Origin: Mytilus galloprovincialis
Taxonomy: Eukaryota > Mollusca > Bivalvia > Mytilida > Mytilidae
Direction: 5' to 3'
NCBI RefSeq assembly: GCF_965363235.1
Contig: NC_134849.1
Coordinates: 20,238,863 to 20,302,862 of the forward strand
Length of the DNA stretch: 64,000 nucleotides
Each line of letters starts with the position of its first letter. The first letter of the stretch is position 1. Shown piece by piece: positions 23,781 to 34,596 of the stretch. The translations under genes were made by a program, and so were the position numbers. A model generated the notes under the pieces. The model worked only from the letters and a program-made list of their open reading frames with translations, had not been told where the DNA came from and did not search any database.

Positions 23781-24082
23781 AATGTGTTGATCGACGCTTC
23801 AACTCAAATTTCAAAAATAATATATAATAAGAACTAAGTGTTTACCGTGTGAAAACAAATCTTTGAGTGATGTAAAAAGGTATGTAATTTAACAGGTAAA
23901 CGAAAGTGAGTAGAATTCAACTAACAAACCAATAAAAAAAAGTTATGACAAATTCAGTATGGCGAAAAGAATATAGCATTTAAATAAATAAATTCCTTAG
24001 GAACAGAAAAATAATAACTAGCAAAAATATAAATTTCTTTCTCAGTAATTAATCATTTTTATCGAAATAAAAATTTTCAAAT
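23761..24082. repeat. Split direct repeat A1 of the Ngaro-like element
   Basis: Matches A2 at 16186-16509 over about 322 bp and forms the outer end of the element on the high-coordinate side. It marks the transcriptional start side for the minus-strand coding regions. Confidence 0.88.
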
Positions 24083-24109
24083 GTTCATAATATACAGATA
24101 AGTGTAAAG

Positions 24110-25200
24110 CAAAATTATATCCGGGTGAAATTTGATCCGGAGGAAAAAATGTCACAGTAATTGTTATTTTTTTATCCGGAGGAAACTATTTCCCTGGGAT
24201 ATTTTATCCTTTGCCGTGAAATTCTATCTGGGTAGTTAACTTATTGAATAGTTATTAGAAAAAAATTATCCTTTAAAAATACAATGAAATAATAATAGTG
24301 TATTTGAAATAAAGCGAAATTATTAAAAAAATATATATTATAATGGGAAATATTTTCACAAATTATCATTGAAAAAAATTCCTGAAATATTCAAGTCAAT
24401 CTCATCCTTTTAAAAAGAAAATTATCATGAAACATAGGAAAGAAAATCAGAAGTAATTTCAAAGATCGTAATTGTGAAAATAATATCATGATTAAATAAG
24501 GTTAGTGAAATTATGTAAAAGTGAGTTGTTTTCAGATCTCAATACACATATAAATTTAAAAGTAAGGTAGAAATATAGTTGCATATTGCTACTGTTAACA
24601 GTAATAGAAGAATTTGATTGTGATGATATTTTTAACTATATAAATAGTTTTGTCTGGGGACAGAGATGTAGTTGTTGATTATATGGAAATCAGATAAATC
24701 ATAGCATAACAATATATTGGAACAATAGCATGTTTAACAGATGGATAGTGTTTACCTGTGAAATGTTATCCGTCTTATTAAATCAAGTTGTAAGTCATCT
24801 TTTTATATAAATGAATAAAAAAAATAAGATTCAAAGAAAAATTTCGCTATAAAATAGATTCAGAAATATATTATATTAATGTCTTTAAAATATAAATTGC
24901 TCATAATTACCTCCCTTTGATAAATTATGCAAATTTAGTCTACCTTTGTGAAACATTTTATAATTATAGTCAGGTATATATTGATTGTGAGTAACTTACA
25001 TAATAATTAATGGGAGTCTATTTCACACGGTTCTGTGAAATATAGTACGGCAAATATATACCGGTACATACTATCCGCATAACACAGATAGATTTTCACT
25101 CCTCTGGAAAAAATCAACCTGTGAAATACCATGCCTGGAAAAAAATGACCGGGACAAATTATCCTCAGGATAAAATATCACAAAGGAAGAAATAAACCGT
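24110..25200. repeat. Repeat-like region of T-run/TCC words
   Basis: Both ends carry strings of similar words: atccgg, ttttatcc, tttttttcc and tttcac (24117-24240 and 25022-25190), some in opposite orientation (agatagaatttcac in the complement of the left side against agatagattttcac on the right). The middle is plain AT-rich DNA. It may be a non-autonomous element, but neither ends nor target duplication could be fixed. Confidence 0.35.
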
Positions 25201-25227
25201 TACAAATGCACATGATCAAAGGAGATG

Positions 25228-25228
25228 T

Positions 25229-25266
<38 letters not shown>
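25228..25266. repeat. TA microsatellite
   Basis: Continuous alternating TA of about 38 bp. Simple repeat, likely polymorphic. Confidence 0.9.
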
Positions 25267-25267
<1 letters not shown>

Positions 25268-25280
25268 ATGATCCATCACC

Positions 25281-25608
25281 CAGGGTTCTCGCTAAGAATT
25301 TTTGAAGGCGAGTCCAGGGACTCATCATTTTTAGGTTTGATGAGTCCAACAGCAAGAAGAAAATATTTTATTGCAATATAAAGTAATATTTTAGTCTCCA
25401 TTTCCTAACAGAGCAATGAAATGAAATCAAATTCAGATCACTTTTAAACTTTTGCTATAAAATGATGATATTTGTGTTTAACTGTGTTCAGTTTATACAA
25501 AATATTTCAATCTTGATGCATCTGTGGACTCACCAGTTTTGAAAATGGTGAGTCCAGACATATTTTGATGAGTCCAGGACTCATTGACTCGCCTTAGTGA
25601 GAACACTG
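25281..25608. mobile_element. MITE-like element with GAGTCC words
   Basis: The left end cagggttctcgctaag is mirrored by the right end cttagtgagaacactg. The 328-bp interior repeats gatgagtcca/tggactca in both orientations (around 25305, 25340, 25505, 25545, 25570). No coding frame. No clear target duplication was found. The CAG...CTG ends suggest a hAT-like origin by inference. Confidence 0.6.
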
Positions 25609-26338
25609 CTTGTTCTTAGTATCCTGATTCAAAGTTCAGACAGACAGATTATAAGGTGGTAACATACACTAATATAAGCTATTTTGATTTCATGTTTTTT
25701 TTACCTGTGCTGATTTTTCATTTATATTCTATGGAATTCTATTAAGATTTCTTTCAGCCCTTTTTACCTGGATGTTTTTATTTTTAATGCTAAATATTTA
25801 AATGTCTAGTACTGTAATCTGACAAATATAGAAACTCTACATACACTGCGGTCAGTATCATATGAATTGTGGAATTTGTATATAAGATTTTCATGGAATA
25901 TGTAGAAATTTACCTCCTACAAAATATGAAAAGTACCAGTTAACATGAAAAAGATAATGTTACTACTGTATCCCATAAAAATTTAACCTCAGATTGATTG
26001 AAAATGTTGAATAGTAAAAAGAAATGCCATGTCTTCTCCAGAATACATTGAAATACCCTCTTGAAAATTTTCCAACGCTATGTCAACTGAGTTGGACTAT
26101 ACTGTAAAAGCAGAAATTTTCGTTGAGGATTTAATTTGGTTTATTTCGTGAAAAGAATATATCCAAGAAATTAAACCCTCTACGAAAATTTAACCTACAT
26201 ATAATATCACTTCCATTTACTTGAAACCACAAAATTAAATCCCAATGAAATCTTATACATGTTATATGGAGACAAAACCTTGAATTTTTAATCCCATGAA
26301 AATTAATGTTCCTGCAGTATATCTATTACACTTTTTAC

Positions 26339-26465
26339 CTCAAGGAGTAAAGCAATATAAGTTGGCCCAACAACACATTGTGTGACAGTAAGGTTTCTGA
26401 TGGCTCTAAATGCTGGTGAACTGACAAAACCATGATGGCTGACTTTCTCTGCAACTTCTCTTAAT
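26339..26465 (-). CDS. UBR5: UBR5/hyd-type E3 ubiquitin ligase, one N-terminal exon
   Basis: The 127-bp minus-strand exon is bounded by attacag at its 5' side and a gtaaaaag donor. It encodes LREVAEKVSHHGFV followed by the blocks TVTQCVVGP and IALLLE. From memory this matches the N-terminus of vertebrate UBR5 (LREVSEKL...QCVVGP...FLLEDGR) and Drosophila hyd. UBR5 is a large nuclear HECT-type E3 ligase of the N-degron pathway; this segment precedes its UBA domain. The exon begins with the last base of a codon and ends at a codon boundary. I could not find the neighbouring exons: upstream ones should lie at higher coordinates, downstream ones below 26339. Large introns filled with repeats are the likely reason. 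Confidence 0.8.
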
Positions 26466-26815
26466 CTGTAATTATAAATAATAAAACTTTTCTTCCAAAT
26501 TCTCATATGATTCTAACAAGGTTTGTAATTTGTAATTCTGTAACATTTGAAAATTACATGATTATAAAACTGAATAGATAAGGCTAGGAAATCAATCAAT
26601 TTTGTCATTTAACAATGTTTAATGTGTTTAAAGATTTCCTGTAAAACTTACAAACAGGAGATAACATGTAAATAATACTTTAAGGAATTTTAAACTTAAC
26701 TCATTGAATATTTCAACATTTTGTAATGAAATGCTGCTGTATTTATCTAGCGTTGTGCTTCTGAGTTTGTCTAAAATTTTATATCTTGACATTGTGTGTA
26801 TATATCAGCCCTCAA

Positions 26816-27687
26816 AGTAGCCTCTGAAATGAAGTTGCCAACTGAAAATTTAGTGGCCAACTCAAAACTTCAGTGGCCAGGAAATAATTTTAAGTTGCCT
26901 ACATTTTTTTCTATTTAAACAAAAACAGGCTTGTAAATTAAAAGTATTCATTTTTTTGATGTCGAGTGTAGAAAATTGTTTGTATAAATCCACTATAAAA
27001 TAACCACATGATTTATTTAATTTTATATTCGTTGTACATGTTTTAAATCAGTCTGCGACATTAACTAGTAGTTTGAAGCCCCAGACTAGTAAAAATCTCA
27101 TCGGACTTGTGCAGAAGCACTGGTGATTGCCCCATCAGTCAAATGAACATCTGAAATCGTTTTGTAATTGAAGACAGTATTTTGTTGACTCTATAAAAAC
27201 AAATTACAAAATTGTCGCCGACATTGTTTACATCTGTTTACTAACGAAATTGAGAACGAGGCTCTACCATGTGCTTTCAATAAACACAATCTATAAATTC
27301 CAAGGGTTTTCTTTCAAACGGCATGCAATAGTCAAAGTTGTGACTGAGTGCGGAAATATGAAGATAGATAGATCTGTGCCATATTCAGTCACAACAAATT
27401 GCTACCAAATGAACTACAATTACCTGTTGCAATAAAGCGCTGAAAAGATCAAGCTTAAATCTAAAAGGCTCTTAAAATACAGTATTCATTTGTGTTACTG
27501 TCTAGCACTCAGACTATTTTTTAAAAACCAAGCTCTGATCAGGGCAAAATTTCCGAAAAATTTAAGGTTGCCAGATTTTCAATATTCTAATACTAAGCCT
27601 AAATGGTGACCAGTTATGAATTCTTTATTGCCGATCAGCTTTTAAAGCTGCCCATGCAACCATTTCAGTATATTAAATGGAGGGCTG
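26816..27687. mobile_element. MITE-like element with GTGGCC/GTTGCC words
   Basis: Left end cagccctcaaag, right end ggagggctg. The left part repeats agttgcc and agtggcca (26830-26905); the right part holds ggttgcc, ggtgacca, gctgccc and gcaacc (27565-27665). The flanks tatat and tacat differ at one of five positions. The plus frame at 27250-27435 shows no domain. A non-autonomous element is inferred. Confidence 0.45.
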
Positions 27688-27911
27688 TACATATAGTAAA
27701 TACTACTGGTGGAAACATATGGTGAAGACTATTTAAGCAAACCGCAAAACATAAATAAACAATTCACACAAAAATTACCATGATTACTTCTCCTTCTACT
27801 TTGTAGTGACCACCTTCAACACTTTGAATTTTATGTTCCTTGAACTTGATTGAATAAACATAAATGGTAAATTGCCAAATTTATTTACACAAATTAAACC
27901 ATATTTATAAT

Positions 27912-28704
27912 TAGTTCAGTCAGAGATATAACTCTATAGGGTTATACAGAAAATAACTTGCGTGTGTTATTACAGATACTTTTCCTTAAATTTTCTAAAT
28001 CTGTAATAACATGTTTGTTATTTGTAAAATTATTTAATTTGTAGTTGACTGTAGGGAACTCTTGAGACTTTGCGCTCAAACTAAATGCATAGCCTTGATA
28101 ATAAATTTTTAAATTGAATTAATACATTTTTGATTAACCATGGTAAATCAATGAGACAAGACTATTAAGGAATTAACTTAGCTGTGATAACAAGGCTTAG
28201 TTATTAAAGGAATGTAACTTATTACATGTATATAAGACACTTGGGAATTACTGAGAAACTTGTGCAGAACCTCATTACATGCTCTGGTCATTATTTCTTA
28301 CAATAAATTAAAATACATTGAAATTAAGCATGATTTATGTCTGAGCAAATGCTTTGAAGTGATATAGAGAAGCTGTGATAACACCCTTTAGTTATTACAG
28401 GCATATTTTTTCTGTTACATGTATAACATATACATTTTTGTAGGTGTACTATTCAAAATTGGAATACTATGAACTGTTACATCTTTCAATAGTTAAGTAT
28501 ACATAAAGACAATGGTAATATCAATAGAACTTGTATACATTTTAACTAAACTTATGATGTATATTGTCCCTTTGAAACATGTAGCATACGTATCTTATCA
28601 CAGTTCTTTGATGGGATGCCTTCTTTGATTTCTTAGTCCACAATAACAAATGTATGTTACTTTACCTGTAATAACCCTATAGAGTTATATCCCTGACTGT
28701 AGTT
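27912..28704. mobile_element. 783-bp inverted-repeat element with 5-bp duplication TAGTT
   Basis: Flanked by tagtt at 27912-27916 and 28700-28704. The termini cagtcagagatataactcta and its inverse tagagttatatccctgactg are 27917-28699. Inside, tgtaataac/gttattacag and gtgataac words recur (27965, 28005, 28185, 28375, 28395, 28668). No coding frame; the mobilising transposase is unknown. Confidence 0.75.
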
Positions 28705-28757
28705 TGAAATCAATTCAGCAGTATGAAGTATGAGATAATTGGGATAATTTGCAATAA

Positions 28758-30606
28758 AAACAAGAGGCTCTCAAGAGCCTGAATCGCTCACCTTAATTTT
28801 TTGGGTTAAATCTCTCATCAATGATTATTTTGGCTTTTCAATTTATTAAAATGTTCTTTGAATCGTCCTATTTTCTTCAAAAGCAAAAAAAAATCATTTT
28901 CTCCTATGTTCTATTTTAGCCATAGGAGCTATGTTTCTGACATACAAGGAAATGAAATATAAAATTTATACTAGATACTCTGAAACTCATTTAGCCTAAG
29001 TTTGGCTGAAATTGATACAGCAGTTTCAAAGGAGAAGATTTTTTAAAGTAAGTCAACATGATGAACAAATTGTGAAAAAAGTCTTTAAAGGGCAATAACT
29101 CCTTAAGAGGTCAATTGACAATTTTGGTCAAATTGACTTATTTGTAGATCTTACTTTGCTTAACATTTTTGCTATTAACAGTTTATCTGTATCTATAATA
29201 ATATTCAAGATAATAACCAAAAACTGCAAAATTCCTTTAAAATCATCAATTCAGGGGCATTATACCTGAAAAACCAGTTACCCAATTCGGCTGAAAATTT
29301 CAGGACAGGTAGACCTTGACCTAATAAATACTTCAACTTCTTGTCTTATTTGCTCTAAATGCTGGAGTTTTTGAGATATAAGCCAAAAACTGCATTTCAC
29401 CCTGTGTTCTATTTTTAGCCATGACGGCCATGTTTTTTGACGAAATAAAAAATAAAGCACAAACTTTATTTTATACATCCTACTGATCATTCAGTTGAAG
29501 TTTGGTTGAATTTGGTTTAGCAGTTTTAGAGGAGAAGATTTTTTAAAGTTAGCAAATATGATGAACAAATTGTGAAAAATTGTCATTAAAGGACAATAAC
29601 CCCTTAAGGGGTCAATTGTCAATTTTGGTCATATTAACTTATTTGTAGATCTTACTTTGCTGATCATTTTTGCTGTTTACAGTTTATCTTTATCTATAAT
29701 AATATTCAAGATAATGACCAAAAACTGCAAAATTTCCTTAAAATTACCAATTTATTGGCAGCAACCTAACAATGGTTTGTTTGATTCATCTGAAAATTTC
29801 AGGGCTGATAGATCTTGACCTAATGAACATTTTTACGCCTGTCAGATTTGCTCTAAATGCTTTCGTTTTTGAGATATAAGCCAAAAACTGCATTTGACCC
29901 CTATGTTCTATTTTAAGTAACGGCGGCCATGTTTTTTGACGGATCCAAAATCGAAGCACACACTTTGTGCAGGATAATCTAAGGAACAATCATGCTAAGT
30001 TTCATCCAAATCCATTCAGTAGTTTCAGAGGAGAAGATTTTTTTAAAGTTAGCAAATGTGATGAACAAATTGTGAAAAATTGTCATTAAAGGACAATAAC
30101 CCCTTAAGGGGTCAATTGACAATTTTGGTCATATAAACTTATTTGTAGATCTTACTTTGCTGATCATTTTTTGCTGTTTACAGTTCATCTTTTTCTATAA
30201 TAATATTCAAGATAATGACCAAAAACTGCAAAATTTCCTTAAAATTACCAATTAAGTGGCAGCAACCCAACAATGGTTTGTTTGATTCATCTGAAAATTT
30301 CTGGGCTGATAGATCTTGACCTAATGAACATTTTTACCCCGTCAGATTTGCTCTAAATGCTTTCGTTTTTGAGATATAAGCCAAAAACTGCATTTGACCC
30401 CTATGTTCTATTTTAAGTAACGGCGGCCATGTTTTTTGACGGATCAAAAATCGAAGCACACACTTTGTGCAGGATAATCTAAGGAACAATCATGCTAAGT
30501 TTCATTCAAATCCATTCAGTAGTTTCAGAGGAGAAGATGTTTGAAAAATTGTTAACGACGACGACGACGACGGACGCCAAGTGATGAGAAAAGCTCACAT
30601 GAGCTA
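28758..30606. mobile_element. 1.85-kb repeat with three 500-bp direct units and hairpin ends
   Basis: Starts with the hairpin aggctctcaagagcct (28765-28780) and tcgctcacct. Ends cgacgacgacgg, gatgagaaaagctcacatga and gct (30592-30605 is an imperfect palindrome). The block ggagaagattttttaaag recurs at 29031, 29531, 30030 and 30531, so units are close to 500 bp. Each contains aaccccttaaggggtc. I recall this as a high-copy bivalve repeat. The CTAA just after the terminal hairpin recalls Helitron 3' ends, but this is weak. Minus frames at 29278-29989 are repeats of one another and not genes. Confidence 0.65.
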
Positions 30607-30850
30607 AAAATAAATAAAAACATTGGAGCTCTGACATAAAAACTGAAAAAGACAAAGAACTATGACAAATATATGATATGATGATGAAAGAATTCCAGAA
30701 GTCTTGTGATCATGGTGATGAGAAACAGCTTATGTCAGGTTCAAATATTGATTTCTTTCTTTATTTTGTGGCGTTTGTGTAAATTTTTAACCATTTATTT
30801 GAAAAATATTAAAATTCTTCATGTCTTCAAAAAGAGCATATATATACATG

Positions 30851-31170
30851 TAAGGCAGCAACCATTTGATTTTCTGGGGGGGGGGGGGGGGGGGGGGGGC
30901 TATGGTATTTTTTTCTGTGCAAACTTTTTTTTTTCGCCATCGGCGAAGAACAATCTATTTTTTTTAGCGACAAACCGAAAACAATTTTTTTCTTTCAATT
31001 TTAGCATTACATATAGTGGCAGCTGAGGGTGAAACAAACATTTTTTTTTCTCAGGGTCCAAAACAAATTATTTTTTTCACCAAAACCTGGAAACAAACTT
31101 TTTTTTCCAAAAAAAACCATAGCAAACCCCCCCCCCCCCCCCCCCAGAAAATCAAATGGTTGCTGCCTAA
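30851..31170. mobile_element. 314-bp MITE with TAA duplication and poly-G/poly-C arms
   Basis: TAA at 30851-30853 and 31168-31170 flank GGCAGCAACCATTTG...CAAATGGTTGCTGCC. The terminal inverted repeats run about 25 bp, then a G run (about 23) on the left and a C run (about 20) on the right. The centre repeats an aaacaa-ttttttttc pattern five or six times. The 3-bp TAA duplication is typical of PIF/Harbinger-type elements; no transposase is present. Confidence 0.8.
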
Positions 31171-31600
31171 GTCACATTGTCACATCAGCCCAATCATAAA
31201 CGATTAATATATTTATTGAAACAAAACATTTGGCTTGTGTTAAATAATTCCAGGGCACATAAGGCATTAATCTAACAGGTGCAATTGATTTCGATGCGTA
31301 ATTTACAGTGACGTCAGAATACCGTAACGCGATAAAGAGCACGTTTATTAAATATTTGATCGTTTCTTTTATCTCGAAGTACCACAGCCCAAGTACGAAT
31401 AAATCAATTACCTATCGTTCAACTGGTCATCTGTTCCAGGTAAAGGATGGACTATACAATGAATGGATGTCATCACGTATTAAAAATATAAATTATTATC
31501 TTTCTACTGGAAATTTTATGAAATTTATTCCGATTTTAAAAGTTAATTGATCTTCGCCATCTTTGAAGTAATTTCCATAAGTCAATTGTTACCTCAAATA
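31171..31600. other. Unassigned sequence left of the second LINE
   Basis: No motif, repeat structure or domain-bearing frame is seen. The exact 5' boundary of the LINE lies near 31560-31620 and could not be fixed because no target duplication was found. Confidence 0.35.
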
Positions 31601-33062
31601 CGTAATAAAATAAAATAGAAATTGATTGAATTCCTAGATTGTACTGAACAACTTCACTCGCTCTGCTCTCAATACAATAATACACATCATATTGTTATAG
31701 GTGGCGATATAAATGAAAATATAATTGATAAAAGTGAATCAAAACGCTACGAGGCAGTCAGAGCATTAATGGATGACCACTACTTATATACAAAAGATCT
31801 GGGCCGAACATTCATAAACTATAAGCATGAAGAAATATCCTCTATTGACTACATATTTCTAGATAAAGAGCTATTTGAGAACAATTCCAGTTATCTTAAA
31901 CTTGACTCCTGTAGTTCTTTAGTCTCTGATCATTATCCTATAACCTGCAGACTAAATGTCAAAATAGAACATAGGCAACAAAGTACAAAAATATTGCCTA
32001 CTAATAGGAAAATTAAATGGAGTACTATTGACGTGAATCTATACGAGGAAAATGTTAACAAGTCACTAACAGCTATTTCAAGTGAGATTCAATCGGGTCA
32101 GGAGCTAACTAAAGTTATAACACAAGTTAATACCATTATGAAAAATGCAGCAATAGAATCAGCACCTAGAGCCAAGGTATACAACAGAAAGAAACAAAAT
32201 TCTAAGATAGGATCCTTTAAAACAAATCAAGCAAGTAAAAGATGTAAAGAAGCTTTTGCAAAATGGAAAGCAAATGAAAGACCAACATCACCGAACAACA
32301 AAATATACTGTGATATGAAATTTGCGAAATACGAACTTCGAAAAACATGTAGAATAGAGATAGCGATGAAAGTCCTCAACGATAGACAAGAAATTCTAGA
32401 TGCTAGAACTAAACATGATCAAGTATTTTACAAGTTGCTTGGTAAAAAAAAAAGGAAAGCTGAAGAATTGTATATCCGAACTGAATGTACAAGATAATAT
32501 ATATAAATCTGACAATGAAATTATAGTTGGATGGAAACAGCATTTCAATAAATTAGCTCAACCAGCAAATGATCCTGAATATGACGACGAATATTACAAA
32601 CAGCTAGCATTAGATCTAGACAATATAATTGATATATGTAACAATCAAACTAATACCATCTCTGTAACTGAAAAAGATGTTCAAGATGCCATAAATGGGT
32701 TGAAAATAAACAAATCTCCAGACATTTACAGCATATCCTCTGAAAATATCAAATATGGTGGTGATAAGCTGCAAACAGTTATAACAAATATGATAGTATC
32801 ATCATTCAAATTAGGAGTAATACCTGAAATACTCAAAATGGGTCTCCTCACTCCCGTATTCAACTAACTATAGAGGGATTACTATCATGCCAATACTGCT
32901 GAAACTAATTGAGTCTGTAGCAAAGGCTAAGGTCCAACCTAAAATATTGAAGGAACAAAATAGACTACAAAGAGGATTTACTGTGAACTCAGCTCCAATG
33001 AACTGCTCCTTCTTTATAGAAGAATTTATCAGAGAGTGCAGGGATGCTGGTAAAATAATATA

Positions 33063-34596
33063 TATGGGTCATTTTCAAAAAATGTCGAGTTTTGAAATTG
33101 AAAAAATTATTAAAAGTTACTTATTCAAACAACCCTCTACATAAGCAAATCATAACAAACAGTACTTTAAGAACAACATATTAAAAGATGCAATCTTAAT
33201 GATGTCATACAAGAATATGTTGAAACATTTTTTGATCGGTGGTACATTATTTTGTCTATCCTGTTACCATTTTCAAAAGAAATTTTGGGTTATTAAGAAA
33301 AGGTTTAGATAAAATGTTAAGCTTGTTTTACGTAGACAATTAGATGGTTTTCAAGAGAATAAACTTCTATATATATTCATTCTGTAATATAATAGATTAT
33401 TTGCCAATTTTCCAGGTTGTACTGAAAAATGCCTCTAAAAATTGGTTTTCAAAGGTTGTAAAAATTACCACCAGTAATGCAAGTCTAAGATAGCAATTTA
33501 TATTGTTTGGCATTTTTTCACCCTTTCAAATAAACCCAACATCAAGTAAATCCCTCATAAGTTAGTTTACTTTTCTCTATATTTCATTGGTAACAGGAAC
33601 GTACGTTTCTGATATATTACTATATAAAAGTCTATCCTGTTACCTTTTTGTCTATCCTGTTACCGATATCAGTATTGCACCTGCGAATGCTTGAATTGGG
33701 AAGATTAAGACGTTATAACCTTAAGATGACTTCAAACAACGAAATATTTCATTCGTTTTGCACCTATATGTTAAGATAAAAAAATTAACGACGTTTTTGT
33801 CTACAATTGTCTATGCTGTTACTGTAACCATAGCAACCATAGTAACAGGATAGACATAACAGGATAGACAAATTTCTTCGTTTTTGATTGCTGTTGTAAA
33901 ATAACTACTCCCTTTGGTGAAGTGATTATGTTTTTCTATTGTGAATTTGGTTTCCAACACGTTATTGCACTTTTTACAAATATACTGTTGGTGTATTTAA
34001 TCAAAATTGATGGTAACAGCATAGACATAAAAAAAAGTACGCTCTATTTTTTTCACTAAATGTCTTGAAATTTCTTTTCTCTACACTGTCGTTCAAGAAA
34101 CGAGGCGTTTTAAATGTAAAGATTACTTTGCACTTTTGAAATCAACACTGACTGATTCAATATTCATAGGGAGAATAAATTCACGGCTGTTTTAAGTAGC
34201 GGTAACAGGAAAGACATGAACCTCCTGTACGCAGATTCAATTTAGTTTGTAGATAATATGTTACATACAATGATATAGAAGCTACGAATTTTCGTTAGAG
34301 TAATATTTAACGTTCTTAAAAAGTCCCTTTTGTAGATATCAAGGCGATCAGAAAATCGCAAAAAAATCATTTGAAATGTGTTTTTCTGACACTGTACGCA
34401 GACAAATACCCCCAAAATGGGTCTTAAATGCAGTTTAATCTTATCAAAATAGATGCAAGGTGTGTTTATTATTAATGTTCTGAATCACAAATCCGACAAG
34501 CTTTCATTTAAACCATTACAACTGAAATTTCCATTAGAAATAAAAAAGTTAGCATGGGTGTACTGAAAATTCGACATTTTTTGAAAACGACCCATA
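33063..34596. mobile_element. Non-autonomous TA-duplicating element inside the LINE
   Basis: Ends TGGGTCATTTTCAAAAAATG (33065) and the inverse (ending GACCCA at 34594) match over about 30 bp. TA flanks both. Only a 2-bp duplication restores the LINE reading frame ...GKIIYIALLDAKSAFD..., which supports TA. The 1.53-kb interior has no transposase. It repeats the word TGTCTATCCTGTTACC forward at 33253, 33630, 33649 and 33809, and inverted at 33842, 33855, 34012 and 34201. TA duplication fits Tc1/mariner-like or other TA-targeting transposases; the family is not identified. Confidence 0.82.

Larger units (their letters stand above)
15962..24082 (-). mobile_element. Fossil Ngaro/DIRS-type tyrosine-recombinase retroelement
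   Basis: Read on the minus strand, the order is repeat A1, reverse transcriptase/RNase H region, tyrosine recombinase region, SGNH-hydrolase-like region, then repeats B1, A2 and B2. This split direct-repeat arrangement, together with a tyrosine recombinase in place of an integrase and an SGNH-like third region, is characteristic of Ngaro-like members of the DIRS order. The element is broken, with several breaks plus a LINE inserted inside it. The near-identity of its repeat pairs (a few differences over 159 and about 322 bp) suggests a fairly young insertion. Confidence 0.88.

Noticed and set aside
29278-29989. Two minus-strand frames of about 70 codons that resemble each other
   Set aside because: They are the same stretch of the 500-bp repeat units read twice; no domain or start context.
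28758-30606. Helitron call based on the terminal hairpin followed by CTAA
   Set aside because: No TC start at the left end, no AT insertion site evidence and no second copy in the window to confirm the ends.
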